The notes: generated from the sequence alone by a model not told the origin. 64,000 nucleotides of DNA from Sepioteuthis lessoniana (GCA_963585895.1 CAUZXS010000206.1:1-64000); one strand, 5' to 3'. Shown: positions 22,370 to 34,150, counted from the stretch's first letter. Translations and numbers: made by a program.

Positions 22370-23386
22370 CAATGCTTCTCAAAGTGGTCCTTATAGATCC
22401 CTAGAAGTGAATAAAATTTTGGCAGGTTGAATAAAAACATAGGGGTCCACAGAGGATGAATTTACTAGTTTACATTTATAAAAACTTTTATAACAGAAAA
22501 ATTGTTGGATCAAGTAGACTAGTTGCTTGATATCATACACCAAGCAGAATGCCCGATTGGGTGTGAGGATGTGTTATTCCTATACAACCTAATCAAAACC
22601 TGCAGGCCATTTAAGGGAATGAACTATGTCAAAGTGGAAAGTGCAAATTTAGACATGTTTCTTAAAGAAGAATTTATTGAAATGATTTTTGATCTTTAAG
22701 CAAAATCTATTTACACATTCAAAGCAATTGGATATTATTGGATGAACAGAAAAAAATGTAGCAAAATATCTCAAGCTTACTGCAACTGTTGAGCCCATTT
22801 TACTAGGCTTTGCCAAATTCGTACATCATAGAATATGGTTTGATTTGGTTTTATCTAATGGCACATTCTCCTTCATTTATTTAATGCCCAAGTCATCCTT
22901 GCAGAAGAACAGTATTGCTACTATTTAAATCATAGCAGAGGGGATAAGAGGGTTCATGTCTTTCCAAAAGGGAAAGTAATAGTGAGACTGAAGTTTTAAC
23001 TTACTACAATGTCACAGTCCAGTACATTAACCACTATGTCATGGGGACTATCCCACTGAATCTGGCTATAGCCATGTGCATTATTTACTAAGCCAAGAGA
23101 GAAGTATTTTGAATATAGAACATGTTGATTTGCAGCCCAAACTCATAAACCTGCAACTTAATATTTAGGATCTCCTCAGTGCCCACCAAAACCATCCTTC
23201 CTATTAAAAAATAATTCAAGAATTAAAAGGTGTGTTAGCTTTTACAGTTTACTGATTCTTTTCTCATATAAATTGTATTAAACACTGGTAAAATAGTGTT
23301 TTGTAATTTGACGTTAATTTATTTAGGGGTGAATGGAAATCAAATTTGGTTACAATTGGTGCAAATAAAAAGTTTGAGAAGTCTTG
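22370..23386 (+). mobile_element. hAT element, deleted, transposase C-terminus kept
   Basis: Imperfect terminal inverted repeats CAATGCTTCTC and (reverse complement of the right end) CAAGACTTCTC. They are flanked by 8-bp direct repeats GGATAGAG (22362-22369) and GGGTAGAG (23387-23394; one mismatch). Inside on + are frames like a hAT transposase of the ZBED/SCAND3-like sort: LKEEFIEMIFDL near 22660-22695, YWMN near 22737. After a nested SINE comes a degenerate C-terminal dimerisation region with the sense of IEHVDLQPKLINLQLNI (about 23115-23170). The N-terminal zinc finger and catalytic residues are absent, so it is not autonomous. Confidence 0.85.
22836..23052 (-). mobile_element. SINE type A nested in the hAT element
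   Basis: Minus strand gives the head (near 23010-23050, degraded), central domain and the tail TGGCATTAAATAAC-like near 22870. It interrupts the hAT transposase frame just before its C-terminal domain. Confidence 0.85.
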
Positions 23387-23394
23387 GGGTAGAG

Positions 23395-23927
23395 GATAAA
23401 AAAATCCAAGATTCAAAATTAGGCAGGGTTAACAGATGCAAAAATGAAAAAGGAGGGCAATAATCTATTCTGAAATCAATTGAAATGGAGACATTTCAAA
23501 GTAAAACTAAATTTCTTATATAAACTTTTATTATGAAAAAAGGATCAAAATAATCATATAGAGTAGTACTGTCATTTTTTTTTTCTTTTTGGATTTGGCT
23601 ATTCTGAACAGAAGCCCTTCATTTCTTAAATAACTATAATAAATATGTGAATATCTTATAGGTCCACAGAGCATTTATCATAAAAGAAAAGGTGCTTCTA
23701 CTTTCATTGGCCTTATAAATCCAATAGATGTCATCATTCTATTTAGGGAACATTTACAAAAAACATTTTATATCTATATTTTAAATCCCATAAATATCTG
23801 TTAAATAAGACTGAACTTTTTACATACAATGAATATTTGCACCAATCTTAAATTGCATATAGATTATTTCTGGAAGGCCCCTATGGTAATTATCAAAGAA
23901 AATGTTTTAAGATTTCCCCTTAAATAA
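23395..23927. other. no gene seen
   Basis: Unassigned AT-rich sequence. Confidence 0.4.
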
Positions 23928-24152
23928 TTCAGTTTAATGACATATCAACTTTTGTGGGCTATTCAATGCCAAAACCATCCTTATAGAAGGACAGTAGTGG
24001 TATTATTCAACCCATACCTGGGGGATAAGAAAGGTCATACCTTTCCAAAAGGTATTAGTCAGAAAATGAATGTAATAGCAAGATTGGAGTTCAAATTTGC
24101 TTACTACAATATCATAATCCAGCATGTCAGCCACTACACAATGAGGATCCCT
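23928..24152 (-). mobile_element. SINE type A
   Basis: Complete in order on the minus strand: head near 24100-24150, central domain (CCTTTTGGAAAGGTATGACC), then TGGCATTGAATAGCCCACAA tail. Confidence 0.85.
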
Positions 24153-24235
24153 CACCTTGAATAATTACAGCAAAGCTATGTTAAAAATATTCATAAATTC
24201 ACATAGTATTAAATCCATCATAATTAACTGAAGGC

Positions 24236-24455
24236 ACTTGCAACATAACAATTATCATCGTAGGAAATGGACTCCGCCACCAGAGTTCAAAACCTGAATG
24301 AGGCTGTTTGCATTTCACATATTGTTAATATTCCTATGAAAGGTATGAATCCAACTATTCTCCTTTCAGCTATGAGTAAATAGTAGAGCAGACTTGGCTC
24401 TTTAACATTGGTTTGGCAACCAGTTTGGGAGAAGAAAAACTAAATTCATACCAGA
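24236..24455 (+). mobile_element. SINE type B, tail missing
   Basis: Head ATTATCATCGTAGGAAATGG and AGTTCAAAACCTGA. Central domain AGCTATGAGTAAATAGTAGA. Body TTTAACATTGGTTTGGCAAC. Truncated after GAAAAACTAAATTCA. Confidence 0.82.
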
Positions 24456-24469
24456 CCTAGAGATAGAGG

Positions 24470-24622
24470 GATGGGCTCTGCCAGGCAAGACATGCTATAT
24501 GCTAAGCTTTTTTGCTTAGATGTAGCACAAGACTGCATGAATGGGGCATACACTGAAACTCGAACTCACTCGTGAAGCTTTGCTAGTCTAGCCTGCTAAC
24601 CATTACACCACGTGAGGCACTG
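24470..24622 (-). mobile_element. tRNA-headed SINE fragment of another type
   Basis: The minus strand starts GTGCCTCACGTGGTGTAATG with a B-box-like GAGTTCGAGTTTC. The body (GCAGTCTTGTGCTACATCTA) is unlike types A, B or D. No tRNA cloverleaf can be completed, so a SINE or tRNA pseudogene is preferred over a tRNA gene. Confidence 0.6.
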
Positions 24623-24944
24623 TCCCAGGCCCAAAACCAGACTACAAGATAAGTCTAAGTTAATTAAAATTAAGATTGAGAATGTAAAAATCTTAGTAAA
24701 CTTATCTAAAAAAATGAATTAAAAAGCTTTGGTTGGGATAAATTGAAATAAATTTTTACCAAAAAGCTATTTTCCACAGAAAAATTTCTTGAAAATCAGT
24801 CACAACCAACATGTTTAATAACAGACTTTGGCTTGATCTTCAACAGAAAAGTATTTCACCAAAATCAATAAAAAAAAGATATTTACTACTCTTAGTTTAG
24901 CCTGGCAAAAGGTTCAAATGAATGAAATTGTTAGAACTTTGATT

Positions 24945-25390
24945 GGTTTTATGACACACCAATCCTTGTTTGGTTATTCAATGCCAGAGTCAGTATTCTT
25001 TTTTCCTCAAGCAATTATATGGTTTCAAGTAACTAATGATAATTATTAATAAGCAATTATGACTTAATACTAATAATTTATACACAATTATATGGTTTCA
25101 AGTAATTATTCCAAAGAACTACAAATAATTTACACACTGTTATATGGTTTCAAATATTCCTATTTGAAATTAACAATTTTCAAACTGATATATTTGATCC
25201 ATAACTCAGACCCTAACAGGTATTACCACTCTGGGTCAGAGTGTATCTGGGAGTAATGGTAAAAAATGAGTGACTCTACACCCCGAAGAGCTGCAGTTTA
25301 GTGTCATAATCAAGCTAACCCTTTTTTGGGAGTGAAGAGTCTTACTCCTCAGCAAAGAATATGGTCAGCACATTTTAAGCTTTGTCAATA
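24945..25390 (-). repeat. Family C repeat
   Basis: Tail TTATGACACACCAATCC, four or so internal units (ATGGTTTCAAGTAA), diagnostic block at 25200-25300 and head to GTCAGCACATTTTAAGC. Confidence 0.8.
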
Positions 25391-25716
25391 GAGTTGGTGA
25401 GAACTTTAAAAAAAAAATAAATAAATAAATAAATAAATAAAAATGGTCATTAACAATGCCAGAAACTGAACCGTTTATTCATTATCTTATTCAGATGTTT
25501 TGGCTGACCCATTCTTCTGCTTCCTTAAGGTATATAATTTGATTTTACCTGGGTTACGAATGTACCAAGTACTGCTGGAATTAATTGACCTGATCTATAC
25601 GTTTGTGATAATTTCCTGTTGTCTTTTGTGATTTTAATTTGTTTTGCTTTACTTTTCTGAAGTTGGGAGGGGGAAAAAAAGTTTCTTTTTTTCCTTATAT
25701 TATACTCCTGATACAG

Positions 25717-25841
25717 ACTTAAGAATGGATCTGCTGAAACATTGTGTTAACAGCATTCAGAATATAAAGACAAGGTTTAACTGTCCAAACAATTTTTGGC
25801 AGAAAGATTGTGCTGCACTTATCATCTTTCAAGGGAAAAGG
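25717..25841 (+). CDS. candidate coding exon, unassigned
   Basis: A pyrimidine-rich tract ending CTCCTGATACAG precedes this segment. A donor-like GTATGT follows at 25842. Between them the frame from the ATG at 25725 is open for exactly 39 codons (MDLLKHCVNSIQNIK... to ...ALIIFQGKR) with no stop. Composition is protein-like, with spaced Cys, Trp and Lys and no homopolymer or repeat signature, and no repeat family covers it. The frame also stays open upstream to the acceptor. I do not recognise the protein. A chance open frame in AT-rich DNA is the main alternative. Confidence 0.35.
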
Positions 25842-26102
25842 GTATGTCTACGATATTTTTTAAAAATCACCATTTAAAATTCTGGCTTCCAATCTAGATT
25901 ATCCCTATCTAAACCTGATTCCTGACAGAAAATATATAACTATCTCAGCCATAAAGAAACACAAGTAGATTTGAAGAGACTTTCACCGATTGAAAAAAAA
26001 AAAAAAAAAAAAAAAAAGGTCAATTAAAAAAAAAAAAAAAAAAAAAAAATTAAAAAATATTTCAAATTTTTAAAAATCTTTCTACATCCAATTATATTTT
26101 TT
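25842..26102. other. AT-rich stretch with two poly(A) tracts
   Basis: Runs of about 24 and 22 A at 25995-26018 and 26028-26049. No gene seen beyond the exon candidate at the left. Confidence 0.6.
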
Positions 26103-26115
26103 CACCCTGTTGGTA

Positions 26116-26384
26116 CTATTCACCAACCCCTCCACTCGGGCAGGATATGACACAAGGTCAATTTTTTTAAGCGGAGTTTAACAGGTTTTGAATTCAGAGT
26201 TTTCCTTCTCCTAGACTAGTTGTCTCACCAAGGCTGAAGAACCTAGTCCGTCCTACTATTTACCCATAGCTGGAGGGAGAATAAGGGGGTTCATACCTTT
26301 CCCAAGGGTATTTGCCCGAAAGTGAACGTAAACTCGCGTACTACGATTCCACAGTTTATCGCTTTAACCATTACACCACGAGGA
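26116..26384 (-). mobile_element. SINE A/B chimera with 13-bp target duplication
   Basis: The minus strand gives a type A head (TCCTCGTGGTGTAATGGTTA), the shared central domain, then a type B body and tail (CTTCAGCCTTGGTGAGACAA, TGTCATATCCTGCCCGAGTG). Flanked by CACCCTGTTGGTA at 26103-26115 and 26385-26397, identical. Compared with 46946-47231 it lacks about 20 bp covering the B-box zone. Confidence 0.93.
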
Positions 26385-26397
26385 CACCCTGTTGGTA

Positions 26398-26760
26398 GGG
26401 CTTAGTTTACACTGGCTGTACATCTTGCACAAGACTAAACCTTTTCCCATAAAAAGAGGGGATCATGGATATGACACTAAATTATATCTGATAGTGAGAT
26501 TCCATTTCTGGGGAGACTAGAGTATCCCTTCATTGCCATTACTCCCAGGTTCACTCTGACCCATAGTGGAAGTACCTGTTAAGATTCCATCTATGGGTCA
26601 GATAGAGGTTTAAAAATTATCTGTATTCAATGGGATCCTGTGTAGCAAAAATTAAATAAATAAATGAAATAAAAAATTCAACAAAAAACCTCCATATGCA
26701 TATACACTGAACACAATTACCTAACCTCCAAACATAAAATAACCCTAGATGGATTGACAT
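26398..26760 (+). repeat. Family C repeat
   Basis: Head (GCTTAGTTTACACTGGCTGT) at the edge of the chimeric SINE. Diagnostic block (ATTACTCCCAGGTTCACTCT) and tail (CATAAAATAACCCTAGA, ATTGACATGCAATTAAA). Confidence 0.8.
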
Positions 26761-27660
26761 GCAATTAAAAAACTATTTTTAAATATCGTATTAAAAAACT
26801 AAAAAAATATATAAAAAACAAGATTGACTGTAAGATTTAAATAAAAGTAGAAATGCAAACAAATGGATTGAGAGTACAAGAAAGACAATTAAAAAAAAGA
26901 GAAAAACAGAAAAGAAAACGTAGTCAAATAATTAACCTGTTAACTTCTTTCAATCAACAACATAGCAGCTAAAAAAAAAATTTTTTTAAAAATGGAAATG
27001 GGAGGTAATATTCTTTGTTCTTTTTAAGCCACAAAGTAAGAAGAGAAAAATCAAAACTGTTCACAGTTTTTCCTTTAAAAAGGTAGAAATAAATAATAAA
27101 CATGTTTCAAACTAAAAGATACAAACGTAAAAACATACAATTATATATTTCATATATAGAAGAGTTGTCAGTATTTGAATAGAAACCACTAGTTACTTCT
27201 GTATATTGATAGGACTTTGTGAAATGAGATCCCTCAAAAATGCCTCAGAGGACAAAAATGAATACCACAAGCATCAAGAAATGAAATAATGTGATACAGT
27301 TTGAAAAATGAATCCTAAAGGTCAAAAGTGTTATTTAATTATGAGACTGAGGTTCTTCAACCAAACCTGGAAGCTAATATATAATACAAATCCAAGAATG
27401 AAAATGACAAGTTCTGAGTTTTTAAAAAAAAAAAAAATTTAAAAAAACTCAATTCAAGATCAAACCTCTTAGCCTTCAAGAAAGTTTCACAGTTATTTCA
27501 TTCAGATAAATATCAAAATTCATCATCAATTAAAGCACACATATTAGCATTTATTGCAAGTCTCTTCATATATGAATTGAGATCTCGGTAGCCGTTAAAC
27601 AGATGTATGTAAACAATAGTAATTGTGATTCATAACCATTTAAAATTTACTTCGCTGCTA
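26761..27660. other. AT-rich stretch, no gene seen
   Basis: About 0.9 kb, very A-rich on this strand. Nothing recognised. Confidence 0.5.
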
Positions 27661-27664
27661 CTGG

Positions 27665-27732
27665 CTCCTCGTGGCTGTAGGGTTAGATGCTTGTATTGGC
27701 GTTTGAGTCAACCAGGTTTCGATCCCAGCAAC
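27665..27732 (+). mobile_element. tRNA-like SINE head
   Basis: A-box-like GTGGCTGTAGGGTTAGATGC and B-box-like AGGTTTCGATCCC at tRNA spacing. No matching 3' acceptor strand, so it is a SINE head or tRNA pseudogene, not a tRNA gene. Confidence 0.5.
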
Positions 27733-27797
27733 AGGAAGCTAATATGTCTAGCCACACTGATGAGTTCTGATAGAACAAAACAGATCTGTCTGTGGAT

Positions 27798-27908
<111 letters not shown>

Positions 27909-27971
27909 ATGGTAGCTCTACTTTCATGAACATATGTGTGCCCAACAGTTCAGTTAAAGATAAGAATTGAC

Positions 27972-28495
27972 CATTCAGCTGGGACTGTAGAATACACCAA
28001 CTGTTTCTCTGCAAAGGGGTAAAACTCCCACCTCCAATATGTGTCCAGGATATTTAATGGTGAGGTTCCAGTAATGCTGGAGCTTTGGGGAATGCAGAAT
28101 ACCTCTTCATTGCCATCGCTCCCAGGTCCACTCTGGCCCGGGGTGGTACCACCAGATAGGGTTTTATCGATGGGTCAAATAGAACTGAACTGTGTACTCA
28201 TGCTGAACTGAACTGCTTGAAATGGAACTGTTTTGACCTTTAAACTACATACTTATGCTAAACTGAATTATTTGAAATAGAACTGTTTTTGACATTGAAA
28301 CTGTACTTACACTAAATTAGATTGTCTGAAATAGAACTGTTTTGATATTTGTGTGTAAACAAAAACTATACTAAACTGAATTGTTTTAATTAGAACTGTT
28401 TGACTAAACTGAATAGCTTGAAATAAAACTGTTTATTTGTATAAAAATGGATTTGGCATTAAATAACCTACAAAGGTTGACATACTATAAACCCC
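27972..28495 (+). repeat. Family C repeat, full order
   Basis: Head CTGGGACTGTAGAATACACC at 27979. Diagnostic block to 28180. About five ~55-bp internal units (AACTGAATTGTTTxAATTAGAACTG pattern) at 28180-28430. Tail GGCATTAAATAACCTACAAA at 28456. A good reference copy. Confidence 0.87.
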
Positions 28496-28519
28496 CCCAC
28501 AAAAAAAAAAAACAACAAT

Positions 28520-28660
28520 ATAAACTACAAGACTGCTTACAGAGGTGATTTGTTTATAGTGATGAAGGTTTGTATAGAACCAGCCACATGTTTTGGATGA
28601 GCTAATAACAGAATAATGGTGCATCAGTATGCCACAGATTCTCCAAACAACATTCCTCAG
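28520..28660. repeat. Family J repeat, copy 2
   Basis: Reverse-orientation match to 13925-14065: GGTGATTTGTTTATAGTGAT and GATTCTCCAAACA. Confidence 0.65.
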
Positions 28661-28735
28661 TTTTTTCTTACTTTTAGACTGGTTGCCCTGCCAAGGCTAG
28701 AGAACCCAGGTTGCCCTAATTGTTTATATACAACC
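28661..28735 (-). mobile_element. SINE type B fragment
   Basis: Reverse of the type B body (TTTTAGACTGGTTGCCCTGC, CAAGGCTAGAGAACCCAG). Confidence 0.6.
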
Positions 28736-29014
28736 AAAATTTTCATAATTGTACATAACCATAACCCAGCAAAAATGGCATGTCATTTTATTAAACCAAT
28801 ATACTTTAAATGCTTTTAAGAAATAAAGCAATTTCCAGGCAATTTGAAAATGAACGATAATCATGTAAAGCTAAACATCATTTTTTAACCAAATTTCCAA
28901 TAAAACTTGTAAAAACTAATTAGAATCCTTCACTACTTCCTAAATAAAAGTATCAATATCACCATGGATCAATGCTTTGAAAAACTCAAAAGGTTTACAG
29001 ATTTGTATAAGTAA

Positions 29015-29085
29015 GTTGGTTGACCTTAGTTGAGGGCAACACAAAGGCTCCCCTTTCAATAGGCAAAAGGGGGGCACTACTCTAT
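29015..29085 (-). mobile_element. SINE type D fragment
   Basis: Reverse of the SINE-D 3' part: TTGGTTGACCTTAGTTGAGG, then AAGGCTCCCCTTTCAATAGG. Confidence 0.65.
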
Positions 29086-29463
29086 TTCAAACAATTTAGT
29101 TTAGCATGAATACACAGTTTAATTGTCAAAAGCATTTCTATTTCAAGCTATTCAGTTGAGTCAAACAGTTCTAATTCAAACAATTCAGTTTAGTATGGTT
29201 TTTGTCCACACACAGTTAAATTTAGCATAAGTATGCAGTTTAGTTCTATTTGACCCATAGATAGAACCCTATGAGGTGCTATCACTCCAGGCCAGAGTGG
29301 ATTGGGAGCGATGGCATTGAAAGGGTATTCCACATTCCCCAAAGCTCCAGCATTATTGGAGCCTCACCATCAGATTATTTAGTATCATATCCAGGACACC
29401 TGTTGGGTGGGGGGCTTACCCCTCTGCAAAGATGCAGTCAGTGTATTCTACAGTCCCATCTGA
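29086..29463 (-). repeat. Family C repeat
   Basis: Internal units (TCAAACAATTCAGTTTAG) then the diagnostic block (CCAGAGTGGATTGGGAGCGA, ATTATTGGAGCCTCACCATC) and head (TGTATTCTACAGTCCCATCT). Confidence 0.85.
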
Positions 29464-29464
29464 C

Positions 29465-29518
<54 letters not shown>

Positions 29519-29529
29519 ATTGCCCTGTC

Positions 29530-29568
<39 letters not shown>

Positions 29569-29569
29569 T
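29464..29569. repeat. two (GT/TA/CA) compound microsatellites
   Basis: Each is TA followed by CA, separated by TTGCCCTGTC. Read directly. Confidence 0.95.
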
Positions 29570-30189
29570 TAACATAGATATTCCATTTTTCTTTGTCTTT
29601 GAATTTCTCTTTCATATGCAAAGTTTACTGACATCAAAGATTTCTTTAACATGATGCATTTTGTACAATTAAGAGCTCATTTTGGCAGTTTTCTATGGTC
29701 AGAAGCATACAAATATTTCTTATCACCTGAAGATAAAAGTGTAAACCAGAAAAGTTGGGGGGTTTTGAATCAAAGATATCAAAGCTCTTTTTTTTTTCTT
29801 CAACTGCCAAATCACTGCTGGCTGTCTAAAAACAGATATTCAAGAATTTGCCACTCTTTGAAATAAATTCTAAAAATAGTTGATATTTGAAATAGAAAGA
29901 AAGAAAATCAGAGAAAACACTTAACATTATCATTCAATGTTTTGTCACTTTTAAGGTTAGTGTCAAAATTGGCATTTTTTATTACCTTTGGGGCACTTTA
30001 ATACAAGCACAGGAAGAAAACTAAAATATGTGACCCCCTACCAATAGATTTTGATCAAAATCTTCGTCAAGTGGATATACTTAAGAAAGCATAAACGATT
30101 ATTGCTATTGGTGTCAATGATCCAATCCTAAAACTGCATCTCCCTACTACTCAAAAAAAAAAAGAGCAGAATGTTTTCACTCTTTTTCT
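29570..30189. other. no gene seen
   Basis: Unassigned AT-rich sequence. Confidence 0.4.
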
Positions 30190-31145
30190 CTTGAGGTTTT
30201 TATGGCATATCAAACATTGTAGGTTATTTAATACCAAATCCTGTTTATAAATATAGATATTTATTTATTTATTTGTATAGTCAATTGATTCCAATAATAC
30301 CAATATACCAAGTAATACCAATAATTCAATCTAAACACACAGTTAAAGAGTTTCAAATATTGTTATTTACCACTGATAATTCTATTCATCATTACTCATT
30401 TGTTAGCACACAGTTAAATGGCTTCAAGTATTGCTATGTATCACTAACAATTAAATCAAACATCAGTCATTTGTTTACACACAGTTAACTGGTCAATCAG
30501 TTTTATTTCTAACAATTTAACAGAAGTCATTTGTTTGCACACAGATTAAAATGTCAAACAGTTCTATTTAACCCACACATAGGATCCTATTTGGTTTGGT
30601 TTTATGGCATATCAACAATTTTAGGTTATTTAATGTCAAATCCTCTTTATACTTATATATTAAATATATATGATTTGTAAACACATTTTCTTGATAATGT
30701 TTTTAAACAAGCCTAAACTCATTCTTTTCCACACAGTTTAAATGGTTCCAAGTTTTGCTATGTATCACTAACAATTCATTTAAACATCAGTTATTTGTTT
30801 ACATAGTTAAATGATCAAATAATTCTATTTCAAACAATTCAATTTAGTATAAGTCAACAAAGTTAAATAGTTCCAAGTATTGTATGTATAACTAACAATT
30901 CAATTAAACATTAGTCATTTGTTTACACACAGTTAAATGATCAGACAATTCTATTTCTAACAATTCAATTTAGCATGTTATTTGTTTGCACTCAGTTTAA
31001 ATGTCAGACAGCTCTATTTGGACCCATAATGAGGACCCTATCAGGTGCTACCACTCCAAGTCAGAGTGATGGCAGTGAAAGGGTACTCCACATTCCCCAA
31101 AGCTCTAGCATTACTGGAGTCTCACCATCAGAATGTTTTCAATTC
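30190..31145 (-). repeat. Family C repeat(s) with long internal array
   Basis: Two tail motifs (TTATGGCATATCAAACATTG at 30199; TTATGGCATATCAACAATTT at 30601) indicate two copies in series, the first truncated. Each is followed by many 55-75-bp units (TCATTTGTTTACACACAGTT, AAATGGTT, CACTAACAATT). The second ends in the diagnostic block at 31015-31130. Confidence 0.82.
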
Positions 31146-31194
31146 ACTTGATGGCATTATTTGGAGGTAATCCAGGGCAAACTAGATCAATAGG

Positions 31195-31860
31195 TTGGTT
31201 GATTGTTTGGGTTTTATGGCATATCAACCTTTGTAGGTTATTTAATGCCAAATCCATTTTTAAGAGAATAATCAGTTCTATTTCTAACAATTTAGTTTAG
31301 TATGAGTACACAGTTTAATTGTCAAAAACATTTCTGTTTTAAGCTATTCAGTTTAGTCAAACAGTTCTAATTAAAACAATTCAGTTTAGTACAAGTATAG
31401 ATTTTGTTTACACACAGTTAATTGTCAAAACAGTTCTATATTAAATAATTCAGTTTAGCGTAAGTACAGTTTCAATGTCAAAAACAGTTCCATTTCAAAC
31501 AATTCAGTTAAGCATAAGTACGCATTTTAAATGTGAGTATACAGTTTGTCAAAAACATTTCTATTTCAAGCTATTCAGTTCCGCCAAATTGTTCAGTTTA
31601 GTATAAGTACACAGTTTAGTTCTATTCAACCCATAGATAGAGCCCTATCAGGTACTACCACTCCGGGCCATAGTGAACCTGGGTGCAATGGCAATGAAGG
31701 GGTACCCCACATTCCCCAAAGCTCCAGCATTAGTGGAACCTCACAATCAGATTGTTTAGAGTCATATCCAAGATACTCGTTGGGAGGAGATCTTACTTCT
31801 GCAGAGATGCAGTCGGTATATTCTACAGTCCCAGCCGACTGGGCAATAGACCAATAGAGG
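31195..31860 (-). repeat. Family C repeat
   Basis: Tail TTATGGCATATCAACC at 31210, a long array of units with AACAATTCAGTTTAG, diagnostic block (CCGGGCCATAGTGAACCTGG) and head GTATATTCTACAGTCCCAGC. Confidence 0.87.
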
Positions 31861-32079
31861 CAGGGACAATACTTAAGTGTGGAACTGGATTAGAGTCAAT
31901 TTAACAATAAATAAATAAAATCAGGTTTGTTTTTGTAATCCTTCATGGCTTCCTGGAAAAATTTCCGACTCAATTCAAGGACATGTCAGAGGTGCAGAGT
32001 GTTATGTTTTTCCGAACAGACAAAAATATGTGTAAACAAAACTGTAAAGAAACAGACTTGAGATGTACAAGAAAACAAT

Positions 32080-32306
32080 AAGGTTTATTTAACCACAGGC
32101 AGAGACATGCGTCTATTGACCAGGAAAAAAGCCGTTTTAACTTTGTGTGCCACTGTCAAATACATGTCCATGTGTGTCATGGCCAATTTAAAGTCAGTCT
32201 TTATTGTCCTTCACGTGTATCAATTCTTCCAGTCCCTACAATCTCACAATGCACTGTCCATGGGAGCCAATTCCCTTTCTATCTTTCAGAGGGAATAATT
32301 GATATT
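32080..32306. repeat. Family I repeat, copy 2
   Basis: Homologous to 8526-8752 along its full length and in the same orientation. No family recognised. Confidence 0.75.
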
Positions 32307-33013
32307 TTTTTCATTAGGTCTGATTTCAAACATAGAAGTAAATGTAATCAGCCACAGAAATCTTTACAAAAAAAAAAAAAAAAAAAAAAATTAAGAATGC
32401 AAAAAAATTTTTTATGTAAAAAAAAACCAGATTTAAATGTTATTTAATTTTAATTGCAATAAGTTTATTTAATGAAATTTTCATTTGAATTCCATCAAAA
32501 TTTATTTAATCTAATTTTATTTAATTCAAATTGCATCAATTTTATTCAATTGAATTTAATTTAATACAAATTGCACAAATTTCAAATTGCAAGAAAATTT
32601 TTATTCTTATACGTTGCTTTCATTTTTTTCTTCAAGGAGGCAACAAAGAGAACAAGATTATTTTATCAACCCTGTAAAGATTTCATATTAAAAGTTAGGA
32701 TTTGACAGCACAACTAAGAAATCCCCCACCCCCAACCAATTCATGGTGCTTTTACACTATGGCAACTAGACAATTACTAGAACTGTTTAATAATACATAC
32801 TCAGTACACCTTCATTAGCTTGTGATAGATTTAAACTTTAGGATCCCATCACAGTTCAAGGTTTGTCTCATATACTCACAAAACTCAAAAATTCCACAAT
32901 CAAATTACAAACCAAGTAGTACGATAAAACATTCTCTTTGATTCTGTTAAATAAGCAGAAGCAGACCAATAACCATTTGGTTTAAGGCTCCAAGTTAACA
33001 ACATCACTTTGTC
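32307..33013. other. AT-rich stretch, no gene seen
   Basis: Contains an A22 run (about 32369-32390). A low-complexity zone at 32440-32600 has recurring AATTGCA and TTTAATT units. Confidence 0.6.
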
Positions 33014-33090
33014 CTATGAGATAATAGCCGAGTGGATAAAAACATTGGTTAACATATATCTAGTTGAGTTCAATTCCTGAGTTGGGTAGT
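33014..33090 (+). mobile_element. tRNA-like SINE head
   Basis: A-box-like AATAGCCGAGTGGATAAAAA and B-box-like GAGTTCAATTCC. No acceptor stem pairing seen. Confidence 0.45.
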
Positions 33091-33171
33091 GCATTAAAAA
33101 TTCATGTATTCTGGTTCAGTGAAAAAAACAAACACGTAACATCTTAACAATTTAATTTCAATGAATTAAAT

Positions 33172-34150
33172 GTTTGTTTGCTTGTGTTTTATGGCATATC
33201 AACACCTGTAGGTTATATAATGCCAAATCCTGTTTATACATATATATTAAATATATATGATTTGGTTGGGTTGGGTTTTATGACGTATCAACCCTTACAG
33301 GTTTGCCAAATCCTCTTTATACATATATATAATTTATAAAAACATTTTATTGATAACATTTTTAAATGAACCTGAGCTCATTTTTTTGGCACAGTATAAT
33401 AGTTTCAAGTATTTCTATCTAATACAAATAATTCTATGAACAATTAATCATTTGTTTGCACACAGATGAACGGATCCAAATATTGCTATATAACAGTAAC
33501 AATTTAACATCAGTCATTTGTTTGCATACACTTAAATGGATATACATATATGATTTTTAAGTGAATAGTTTGTAGGTAATTTAGTTTTTAAATGAGAACT
33601 AATTTGTTTGCACTCTTGTATTGCTATTGTTTCTACACAATTAAATAGTTTCAATTATTACGATCTAACACTAATAACTCTATTCAATATTATTATTGTT
33701 TGCAGACAGAAGTATTGCTATTTAACACTAATTATACTATTCAACACTATTCATTTATTTGCACAGTCAATTGGTTCAAAGCATTGCTATGTAATATCAA
33801 TAATTCAATTTAGGCACACAGTTAAAGACTTTCAAGTATTGCTATTTCTCACTAACAATTCTATTCAACATCTCTCATTTATTTGCACACAGTTAAATGG
33901 TTCCAAGTATTGCTATATATTGCTAACAAGTCACAAACAGTTCTATTTCTAACAATTCAATTTAATATCAGTCATTTGTTTGCACACAGTTTAAATGTCA
34001 AACAGTTCTAGTTGACTTATAGATAGGACCCTATCAGAGTGGACCTGAGAGCAATGTCAATGTCATATCCAGGACACTCACTGAAGAGGGAGTTTTAGCC
34101 CTCTACAGAGATGCAGTCAGTGTATTCTGCAGCCCCAGCTGACTGGGCTA
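33172..34150 (-). repeat. Family C repeat(s), longest array
   Basis: Two tail motifs (33189 and 33275), then about nine internal units with TTTGCACACAG / TCAAGTATTGCTAT, and a shortened diagnostic block. The head ends at CAGTGTATTCTGCAGCCCCA. Confidence 0.83.

Noticed and set aside
31546-31857. 103-codon frame with GCNGNEGVPHIPQSS
   Set aside because: Recurs in several frames wherever family C occurs (35289, 47149, 63416); a by-product of the repeat with no sign of frame conservation.
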